Part shown: positions 57,473 through 64,000 of the stretch, piece after piece
How the letters are laid out: each line of letters opens with the position of its first letter
Position numbering within the stretch: position 1 is the first letter of the stretch
Source: Falsibacillus albus
GTDB taxonomy: Bacteria > Bacillota > Bacilli > Bacillales > DSM-25281
Direction of reading: 5' to 3'
Length of the DNA: 64,000 bases
NCBI RefSeq assembly: GCF_003668575.1
Contig: NZ_RCVZ01000015.1
Coordinates: forward strand, 1-64,000
Translations under genes and position numbers: made by a program
The notes under the pieces: model-generated
What the model was told of the DNA's origin: nothing
The model's database searches: none
Seen by the model: the letters and a program-made list of their open reading frames with translations, nothing else

Positions 57473-58834
57473 CTAAGGTTTTTTCACCATGACTTCTTTT
57501 GAGACGTCCATACCGATTTTACTTTCTAGATTATCTATTTCAAAATGGAGTTCCTTTGCATCCCGAAGATTATTCTTTACAAACATCAACCCTAAAACGC
57601 CCTGGTCGTTTCTCATCGTTCCCGTAAATGTGATGTTTTCGTTATTCTCATCCAAAATAGTGGTTTCTGTCGGAAATTCCCTTCCGCTATTCCCCAAATC
57701 TTTCGGATTGAAATATTCCACATCCAGATGCGGCTGCCTCTCGTCAATCTTAGGGTCATCTACAAATGAGAAATTATAGATGATATTATCATTTTGAACC
57801 TCTATAGAATCAAGATTGACGGAAGTATTATTTACTTCCCCGAGTTTTCGATCCCGGACTTCTGAATAAATACCATTCGCATCCAGCTTTTCCTTCTCTA
57901 TATTCTTTACAGAAAAATCAAGCTTGTCATCACCAAAGAATTTGATCCCGCTCACTTCGAATGTAATCGATTTGGGAATGGCATTGAAAGATTGGAAATC
58001 AAGCTCATATTCATCCTCAGCACCGTTTCCCGGGAAGAGGAAGGCATTTTCCATCGACTTTTCTTCACCACCATCTGTTGTCATTTTCATATCGATTGCG
58101 GTTACCCCTTTCACATGGAAAGACGGGTCGATTTTCAAGTCAAGTGTGGTGGTCCCCACGTTTGTTTCGATTTTCTCCAGTACGATGTTCACACCATTAT
58201 CATGCATTTCCTCATTTATAGGAATCTTCTTTATTGCTTTGTTTTTATACTGATATCTAAAATGCATTCTCACTCCCCTAAGTGATTTTTTCTTTCCATC
58301 AATTTCAAAATCAAAATCTGCTGGAATATCTGCATCCATATTCTCTTCTGGATTTCTTTTGTAATTCAATAAAGGAGGGATGCTGATGACTTGATATAAT
58401 TTATGATCAAAATATATGTCCTGTCCGGTATGCAACTGTTGATCCTGATCATATAGACTATCCATATACCCATTTTCATGGCCTATAGAAAGACCGGTCA
58501 ACTTCGGTAATTTTTTCTTTGAACTTTTAAGCAATCCGATATTTTCATCGACATCGATGCTGTACAATATGTTTACTTTATCCTCATTTGCCCACATTTT
58601 TTCTATGTGCATTTTTTTATCCGTATCCGGCAGGAGGATTTCCTCCGGGACGGAGAAAACCTTTCCATTTTCCTCTGCCTTTTTAAGACCTGGATATTGT
58701 TTATACAATGCTGTACGTAATTCGTCCGCAGTTCCTGCACTTTGAACATTTGCATTCATATGATGATCGCCAAGCAGCGCATTTGCAATGAATATCCCCG
58801 CGATGATGCTGGCAATGATGATCCCCTTCTTCAA
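57473..58834 (-). CDS. Membrane-anchored extracytoplasmic protein, tandem paralogue B
   Basis: 453 aa. One N-terminal helix (GIIIASIIAGIFIANALLGD) and a large soluble domain outside the membrane. It aligns over its whole length with the gene just upstream (PGLKKAEENGK, PDTDKKMHIEKMWANEDKVN, FFGDDKLDFSVKNIE, AKELHFEIDNLESKIGMDVS). The TTG start directly follows the stop codon of that gene, with GGGGAG 8 nt upstream. The C-terminal part loosely recalls DUF5643 of anti-sigma-like proteins. Function unknown. Confidence 0.7.
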   Translation of the reverse strand: MKKGIIIASIIAGIFIANALLGDHHMNANVQSAGTADELRTALYKQYPGLKKAEENGKVFSVPEEILLPDTDKKMHIEKMWANEDKVNILYSIDVDENIGLLKSSKKKLPKLTGLSIGHENGYMDSLYDQDQQLHTGQDIYFDHKLYQVISIPPLLNYKRNPEENMDADIPADFDFEIDGKKKSLRGVRMHFRYQYKNKAIKKIPINEEMHDNGVNIVLEKIETNVGTTTLDLKIDPSFHVKGVTAIDMKMTTDGGEEKSMENAFLFPGNGAEDEYELDFQSFNAIPKSITFEVSGIKFFGDDKLDFSVKNIEKEKLDANGIYSEVRDRKLGEVNNTSVNLDSIEVQNDNIIYNFSFVDDPKIDERQPHLDVEYFNPKDLGNSGREFPTETTILDENNENITFTGTMRNDQGVLGLMFVKNNLRDAKELHFEIDNLESKIGMDVSKEVMVKKP

Positions 58835-60214
58835 TCATTTCTCCCCGCTTTCTGTCGATAGATCCAAATGGAACTCTTTATCTAATTGGATGCTGTATTG
58901 GAATTTTTTCACTTCAAAGTGAAGGTCATTGGAATGTTGAATAAATTCCTTGTTTAATTTCAATCCGTATTCATTTGTACCTTCATTTGCAAAATCTTCG
59001 AATTGCACTTCCTCGCCCTTTTCATTCTTACCTGAAATTTGTGCAGGCTCTGATTTAAGCTGTTTTGATTTATACCAATTTACCGGAAACATATCGGTCG
59101 GATCAAGTTTCGGCTTGCGCCTGTCTATTACGCCTACATCCTCATACTTAAATGTGAACAGCATCATGCTTGAATCGAAAACTGCTTTTTCCAAGTAAAT
59201 ATTCGTCTGCTTGGCAGTCAATAGCAGCTTATGATAGGTTTTCCCATGCTTCTCATGCTGTAAATCCTGAATATTTTTCAGGTCGAATTCCAACTTGTCA
59301 TTCCCAAGAAACCCAGCTCCTTTAATGATGAAATCAAGAGATGATGGCATCTCGTTAAATGGCATGGAATGTATGACATATTCATTGGAATCAGCACCAA
59401 CAGGTATCGGCCTATTCGACATCGGCCAAAAGCTTTGATCAGAAAGCAGGAACATGTCCAGTTCTTTAAGCAATACATCATTTGCTGGAACATCCAATCT
59501 AACATATAAGGCATTCTCTGAATCACTCGTCACCAGTCGTTCGATTTGAAGAGTGTGGTCCCTGATCACAACAGATTTATCGATTTTCCATTCTTTTAAA
59601 GAAGGATCACGATAATCGTATCGGATTGGAATTTTCGCATCATTGATCGAGATTGTTTTTCCATCCATTTGCATCGTGATGTCGACAGGCAGCTCGATGT
59701 TGATATGCTGGATAGGATCTTGATTCATCATTTTGACCGAGCCAAAATTGACAGAATAATAGATTCGGTGGTTATAATAGATTCCATTTTGCACAGACTT
59801 CTCATTATTGTCTTTGAAAGCTTTGAGAAAGGTATCATCATTGAAAATTTTCATTGCGGTGATTTTCGGGACCCCTTCGCCAGGGTCTTTCAGCATGTCC
59901 GCTTTTTCATCTGTATCGACGCTGTAGAGAAAACGAAGATCGTCGCCGTCGAGCCACATCTTTTCAATATGTATGTATTTGTCCGTATTCGGAATGTTAA
60001 TATCTTTATGTATTACCTTTGATTCTCCTTTTTTCTCCGCCTTCTTCAGTCCAGGAGATATTTGGTACTGTAAATGTTCAAAGTCTTCCTTGCTTGAAAC
60101 ATGGTTCAGACTGGCGCTGGTTTGATCGTCCCTTCCAAGCAGGGCATTTCCTGCGAAGACCGTGACAATCAATCCCCCGATGATTAGCGATTTCTTTAAA
60201 GAAAATTTCCCCAT
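58835..60214 (-). CDS. Membrane-anchored extracytoplasmic protein, tandem paralogue A
   Basis: 459 aa. N-terminal helix SLIIGGLIVTVFAGNALLGR, then an extracytoplasmic domain paralogous to the next gene (PGLKKAEKKGE, PNTDKYIHIEKMWLDGDDLR, FLGNDKLEFDLKNIQ). Gene pair probably arose by tandem duplication and is translated as a unit. The cysteine-free extracellular part fits export through Sec. Similarity to DUF4179/DUF5643 regions is weak. Function unknown. Confidence 0.7.
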   Translation of the reverse strand: MGKFSLKKSLIIGGLIVTVFAGNALLGRDDQTSASLNHVSSKEDFEHLQYQISPGLKKAEKKGESKVIHKDINIPNTDKYIHIEKMWLDGDDLRFLYSVDTDEKADMLKDPGEGVPKITAMKIFNDDTFLKAFKDNNEKSVQNGIYYNHRIYYSVNFGSVKMMNQDPIQHINIELPVDITMQMDGKTISINDAKIPIRYDYRDPSLKEWKIDKSVVIRDHTLQIERLVTSDSENALYVRLDVPANDVLLKELDMFLLSDQSFWPMSNRPIPVGADSNEYVIHSMPFNEMPSSLDFIIKGAGFLGNDKLEFDLKNIQDLQHEKHGKTYHKLLLTAKQTNIYLEKAVFDSSMMLFTFKYEDVGVIDRRKPKLDPTDMFPVNWYKSKQLKSEPAQISGKNEKGEEVQFEDFANEGTNEYGLKLNKEFIQHSNDLHFEVKKFQYSIQLDKEFHLDLSTESGEK

Positions 60215-60284
60215 TTCCTACTCCCTTTTTCTAAATAATATAAATAGTTATTTTTAGATAGTTTAGCATTAATTGGCAAATATG

Positions 60285-60312
60285 AAAAACACCGATTGCT
60301 AATCGGTGTTTT
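60285..60312 (-). terminator. Terminator of the germinant-receptor operon
   Basis: ACACCGATT / AATCGGTGT stem, 3-nt loop, then TTTTT on the minus strand, immediately after the stop of the 54-aa gene. Confidence 0.9.
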
Positions 60313-60475
60313 AAGGATTGAAAAAGAATATATAAATAGATAAGAAAAAATTAAGCAATCCCAATAGTACAATGGTGAAAGATGCAAACTTTTTCCCTGT
60401 ACGATTAACCACGCGCGCGTATAGGAAGCAATAATAACTAATATAAACAGCTAAAAGCATTAGCACCCATCTCAT
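60311..60475 (-). CDS. 54-aa two-helix membrane protein, candidate germinant-receptor D subunit
   Basis: Two hydrophobic helices, WVLMLLAVYISYYCFLYARV and FTIVLLGLLNFFLSIYIFFF, joined by a short basic loop (NRTGKK). AAAGGA 8 nt before ATG lies inside the end of the gerC gene, whose stop is only 4 bp upstream, so it is the fourth gene of the operon. Small two-helix D subunits are known partners of several Bacillus germinant receptors and tune germination. Identity is inferred from size, topology and position, not from sequence match. Confidence 0.72.
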   Translation of the reverse strand: MRWVLMLLAVYISYYCFLYARVVNRTGKKFASFTIVLLGLLNFFLSIYIFFFNP

Positions 60476-60479
60476 TGCA

Positions 60480-61712
60480 TCAATCCTTTATTTTTTCTAA
60501 TTTTTCCGGCCTCAACTGTTTTCCGAAACTGTCCAGCTTAACATGGTACTTTACCTTTATATTTGCGTTGGGGTATGATTTCATCCAATTATATTTTACA
60601 TAGTCATCAATCGTTACAAATTCTTTTCTGGCAGTGACTGACCAATAAAACGGTTCTGCTTTGTATTCATTTTGGGTCTTTTCAATCAATTTTTCTGATT
60701 GTTGTTCTAAATTTTTCTCCAACGACTTTTTTAACACCTTCTGTTTTTGAAGATTTTCTACATAATTCACCATACTCGGAATATACACGATGCCGATGTC
60801 CATCCACTCCTCTACCAATATCCGCGGTGCAGTCCCATCGATATTGGCTTTTACTACCGTTTGAATATTCTTTGCCCTGCCAGTGATTCTGAAATGATCG
60901 TCCAATGGATCTGGGAATGTAAAAAAGATTTTCCTTGGCTTTTTGTCATCGCGGAGAACAGCGGTCAATCTTGTCTCTTCCCCGGTTAATGCACCAATCA
61001 TTTTGCCGTTCTTAAACACTGCTGAGCCAATGATTTGCACCTGTGTACCACCTTGCTTATTGATTTGTCCTGGATAGAAATCATCTTCATTGGGATCTTC
61101 CTTTGGAGCTTCTTGTTTCGCTGTCGTATAGATGGCCAAAGATAAGCCGGCATCTGCCTGAGTATCATGTATAAAAGTGTGAAGGGTAGACCTTGGGGAC
61201 ATTGCATTCGTCTCCCACCTTCTTGACATATAATCATAGAACTTATGGGGGCTCGACTCAAACGCAGACGCATTATTCCTTAAGTAATCCGAAGCTTTCT
61301 CTTTTGAAACTATCAGGTACATATCCCTCCGTATTTGCCGGTCCCTCATCAAGGAGGAAATGATCTCGAAGAAATGCCTGGACCTGGCGAGTTCCTCGCT
61401 GACGACAATTGCCTTTGTATGATAAAAATTAATGTTCCTTGTTTCTGAAGCATTGACCAAGTCCCTTCCGGAAATGGCATCTGGTGCTGTCAAAGTAATG
61501 GTTTTCTCTTCTTTTATATCATCTGACTTTGGTCCTGCGACCGGATTTGCTATTTGATAGGTCACGTCAAATCCTCTCTTCCCCACCGATGGAGCATCGA
61601 GCCCAATGACGATCACAAATCCTTCTTCTTCAATTTCCAATCGATCCGCACATCCTGACAAAACCCATGATGAAATTATTAATCCTAGCAACAGGGCAAT
61701 TTTAGATGTCAC
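60480..61712 (-). CDS. gerC: Ger(x)C-family germinant receptor lipoprotein (C subunit)
   Basis: 410 aa from the GTG at 61712. This gives a 21-residue lipoprotein signal ending VLSGC and a GTGA overlap with the gerB stop; a longer ATG start is less likely. The start of the mature part, CADRLEIEEEGFVIVIGLDA, and the stretch near FYPGQINKQGGTQVQIIGSAVFKNGKMIGALTGEETR are typical Ger(x)C. The protein anchors at the outer face of the spore inner membrane and works with A and B subunits. Which receptor (GerA, GerB or GerK type) is not resolved. Confidence 0.92.
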   Translation of the reverse strand: MTSKIALLLGLIISSWVLSGCADRLEIEEEGFVIVIGLDAPSVGKRGFDVTYQIANPVAGPKSDDIKEEKTITLTAPDAISGRDLVNASETRNINFYHTKAIVVSEELARSRHFFEIISSLMRDRQIRRDMYLIVSKEKASDYLRNNASAFESSPHKFYDYMSRRWETNAMSPRSTLHTFIHDTQADAGLSLAIYTTAKQEAPKEDPNEDDFYPGQINKQGGTQVQIIGSAVFKNGKMIGALTGEETRLTAVLRDDKKPRKIFFTFPDPLDDHFRITGRAKNIQTVVKANIDGTAPRILVEEWMDIGIVYIPSMVNYVENLQKQKVLKKSLEKNLEQQSEKLIEKTQNEYKAEPFYWSVTARKEFVTIDDYVKYNWMKSYPNANIKVKYHVKLDSFGKQLRPEKLEKIKD

Positions 61713-62806
61713 TTTGCTGCACCTGCCTTTTTCCATTTCATGACGCTCCATAATATCGGGGGGAGAAGGAACAGAAATATCCAGCTTCCCTGAAGGATAA
61801 ATTCCCCCCTAAAAATATAGGCATTGATAACATTATTCTCTGGAAGTACACCAAGAAGAATGATCAAAAAACTGAATGGCAAAAGAAGCGGCTCAAATTC
61901 TTTTAGCTTGAATGTGTAGGCAAACGTGGCTGTTGAAACGTATATGTAGATCGCAAAACGGACAATACTTGCAACCGTCCAAAATCCAAGGAATAATGCC
62001 TCAATATTTGATACATATCTACCTAGCTTAAGCATCCTAGTGATTTCCTGAAAAGGATAGCTGATGATTTCAATCCCTGGGTAATCAAATAGCATAATGT
62101 ACATCCCCCAAAATATGGCTATTTCCACCAAAACAATGCCATAGCCAATAAAGCTGGCTGTCTTGAATGTCTTATAATCCTTAAAGAAAGGGAAAAGCAT
62201 TGAAAAAAAGAGCAAATCCGAGGTGATGGAAGAATAGCTTACACCCTGTTTCATTACATTCGTCCATCCATAACCTGCAATCGGGAAAAGATATCCCACA
62301 TGTATATTTTTCCATATTAATAAAATGATGAAAATTAAAGAAACTTTAATATAAGGGAGCGAAATCCAAACGGTATTCGTTATAGACTGCAGCCCCCTGT
62401 TGGCAACAAAATAGGCAAGACCAACAAACACTAAATAAATGAGCACCTTTGACGTTTCTGGAAAGAACATCGTATTAATGATGTCCACGTAGCTTCTAGT
62501 GTTGCTGATTGAGCTTGAAAAAGAAATAAAAAACAACGTCATTCCAATGAACCATCCCACATATTTACCAAATAGATCATGAATAATCGCTATTAAATCC
62601 AGATTTTCATATGTTTTTAATATCTTTAACAAAAATATGAACGGGACGATCATTACAAGACCTGAAATAAAAGGAACCATCCATGCCGCATTTGCCGTTT
62701 CTTTAAATAAAATAGTAGGTGTCGTATCAGTAAACTTGATGCCAAGGCTCAATAATATCAAAGCAACAAATTCTCTTGTCCCTACTTTACGAGTGGCATT
62801 ATTCAC
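61709..62806 (-). CDS. gerB: GerB-family spore germination permease (B subunit)
   Basis: 365 aa, about ten membrane helices, APC-transporter-like fold (GTREFVALILLSLGIKFTDT near the start, YSSITSDLLFFSMLFPFFKD about residues 200-220). Forms the nutrient-sensing membrane part of the germinant receptor, by family knowledge. GTG at 62806 is chosen: AGAGGGG upstream and an 8-bp overlap with the gerA stop. The short N-terminal extension of other reading choices would be Cys/Lys-rich and unlike the family. Confidence 0.92.
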   Translation of the reverse strand: MNNATRKVGTREFVALILLSLGIKFTDTTPTILFKETANAAWMVPFISGLVMIVPFIFLLKILKTYENLDLIAIIHDLFGKYVGWFIGMTLFFISFSSSISNTRSYVDIINTMFFPETSKVLIYLVFVGLAYFVANRGLQSITNTVWISLPYIKVSLIFIILLIWKNIHVGYLFPIAGYGWTNVMKQGVSYSSITSDLLFFSMLFPFFKDYKTFKTASFIGYGIVLVEIAIFWGMYIMLFDYPGIEIISYPFQEITRMLKLGRYVSNIEALFLGFWTVASIVRFAIYIYVSTATFAYTFKLKEFEPLLLPFSFLIILLGVLPENNVINAYIFRGEFILQGSWIFLFLLPPILWSVMKWKKAGAAK

Positions 62807-64000
62807 TTTGATTCCCCTCTTCTTTTTGCATCCGCTGCACTTCCTTCGGCAAGACATGAAATGGCCTGAGCCATTGCTTCCACATCGGGGGCCTAACGAT
62901 CAAATCTTTTGAAGATCGATAATGCGGGGCCATTGGGGCTAAAAATGGCACACCAAATGACGTCACTGAGGCCATATACGCAATGCACGCAGTCAAACAG
63001 CCCGCTATTCCAAAAAGACCGAAGAAACTCCCCGCAATCAAGAATAGATATGTTGTCAGCCGAATCATATAATTGAAAGATAAATTGGGGATAGCAAACG
63101 AAGCCAACCCTGTCAAGGCTACCACAATCACTAAAATCGGACTGATGATATTTGCTTGAACAGCTGCTTGACCAAGGATCAAAGCTCCGACGATTCCAAT
63201 GGTGGGGCCGATCGGACTCGGTACCCTCACGCCACCTTCCCTGATCAGCTCAAACGCCACCGACAACAAGATTATTTCAAATACTGCCGGGAATGGAACC
63301 TTTTGACGCGTTGCGGATATTGACAGAACAAGATCGGTAGGCAGCATCTCTTCATGAAAGTCGGTAATGGCAATATAAAGGGCTGGTGTCAATACAGTGA
63401 CAAATATAGCCATTAAACGGATAAGCCTTGAAAAATTCCCATAAAACCATCTTGAGTAAGAGTCTTCCGATGTTTGAAACAATGACCAAAACGTCACAGG
63501 TGCAATCAAGCAGCTTGATGAAGTGTCCATCAATAACACAACATGCCCTTCTTTTAAAAATGCCACAGCGCGATCAGGTCTTTCTGTATATAATAAGGTT
63601 GGGATGATTGAATATGGCCGCTCCTCTAAATGCTGTTCTAAAATTTCCAGGTTTTGAAGCTGGTCGATGGAAATTTCATTGATTCTTTTTTTAACCTTTT
63701 CCACGAGGCCATCCCCTACCACATCATTCATATAAAGGATTCCTACCTGACTGACTGCTTTATTGCCGACATTCATATATTCTGTAATTAATTCCTGAGA
63801 TTTTAATTGCTTTCTGACCAATGAAATATTGACAGCTATGGACTCAATGAATGATTCCTTCGGTCCTTTTAATACGTGTTCATTCTCAGGCTTTTCCACA
63901 CTTCTTTTTTCAAATCCGGTTGTATTAATCACTAACATGTCCTCATGGTCCACAATCAACAATGAATTACCTGAAAGAATTGAATCAATACATTCGACGA
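62799..64000 (-). CDS. gerA: GerA-family germinant receptor A subunit (5' end outside the window)
   Basis: At least 400 codons; the frame continues past the right edge, so the N-terminus is missing. The soluble part (EYMNVGNKAVSQVGILYMND, LEERPYSIIPTLLYTERPDR) is followed by the membrane domain (YSRWFYGNFSRLIRLMAIFV ... VPSPIGPTIGIVGALILGQA), both typical of GerA/GerKA. The C-terminus ends in a polar cytosolic tail. First known gene of the gerA-gerB-gerC-D operon; regulation (usually sigma-G) lies outside the window. Confidence 0.95.
   Translation of the reverse strand, partial: VECIDSILSGNSLLIVDHEDMLVINTTGFEKRSVEKPENEHVLKGPKESFIESIAVNISLVRKQLKSQELITEYMNVGNKAVSQVGILYMNDVVGDGLVEKVKKRINEISIDQLQNLEILEQHLEERPYSIIPTLLYTERPDRAVAFLKEGHVVLLMDTSSSCLIAPVTFWSLFQTSEDSYSRWFYGNFSRLIRLMAIFVTVLTPALYIAITDFHEEMLPTDLVLSISATRQKVPFPAVFEIILLSVAFELIREGGVRVPSPIGPTIGIVGALILGQAAVQANIISPILVIVVALTGLASFAIPNLSFNYMIRLTTYLFLIAGSFFGLFGIAGCLTACIAYMASVTSFGVPFLAPMAPHYRSSKDLIVRPPMWKQWLRPFHVLPKEVQRMQKEEGNQSE

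Overview
The window looks like chromosomal DNA of a low-GC, endospore-forming Gram-positive bacterium, most likely a Bacillaceae member. The sequence support is: strong AGGAGG-type ribosome binding sites with frequent TTG and GTG starts; a gerA/gerB/gerC-type germinant receptor operon at the right edge; a Mn-dependent (DHH) pyrophosphatase; a YtrA-type GntR/ABC operon; a near-consensus sigma-K promoter in front of a giant surface-type protein; and Bacillus-style intergenic repeats. No rRNA, tRNA, CRISPR array, transposase or phage gene was found. The species cannot be fixed from the sequence alone.

Layout. 1-500: a tandem array of 51-bp repeats that stays open in one minus-strand frame. 0.8-13.9 kb: small housekeeping and defence genes (azoreductase, P-loop kinase, APH-like kinase, EamA exporter, an MFS pump with its TetR regulator and a 38-bp operator over the -10 box, a large DUF2157/GDYXXLXY membrane protein, 2H phosphoesterase, GNATs, Nudix). 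14.2-18.1 kb: a minus-strand operon GntR - ABC ATPase - permease with a large extracytoplasmic tail - ECF-like sigma factor, with a YtrA-type operator in front. 18.3-27.2 kb: VOC protein, double GNAT, K+(Na+)/H+ antiporter, ppaC followed by a small membrane protein with a non-ATG start, an ABC-F ATPase, DinB-like and histidine phosphatase genes. 27.6-29.5 kb: a pair of Opp/Dpp-type permeases without ATPase or binding protein. 29.8-36.7 kb: methyltransferase, POT-family peptide symporter, nucleotidyltransferase/RimJ-like/HAD cluster, S51-like peptidase, YciI-like protein. 36.8-40.9 kb: a cobalamin riboswitch with its own terminator controlling a hotdog thioesterase and both subunits of a class I ribonucleotide reductase. 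41.1-44.8 kb: self-operated TetR gene, GNAT, metallophosphoesterase and a cluster of very small genes including a broken paralogue. 44.8-53.2 kb: one 2797-codon gene with 26 carboxypeptidase-regulatory-like repeats and a C-terminal domain that holds all of its cysteines. 53.5-64 kb: SRPBCC protein, zinc-ribbon protein, Asp-box lipoprotein, acyl-CoA dehydrogenase, two tandem paralogous membrane-anchored proteins, then the germinant receptor operon (gerA partial, gerB, gerC and a 54-aa two-helix protein that fits the D subunit).

How it fits together. The best-supported circuits are: B12 sensing to a B12-independent ribonucleotide reductase (implying a B12-dependent enzyme elsewhere in the genome); a YtrA-like repressor controlling an ABC transporter and a sigma factor; a TetR repressor controlling its MFS pump; and two sporulation modules, the late mother-cell giant protein and the germinant receptor. 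Two families of non-coding repeats (51/52-bp minisatellites at three loci, and a roughly 400-bp GC-rich element with full, partial and core-less copies) are scattered in the intergenic gaps.
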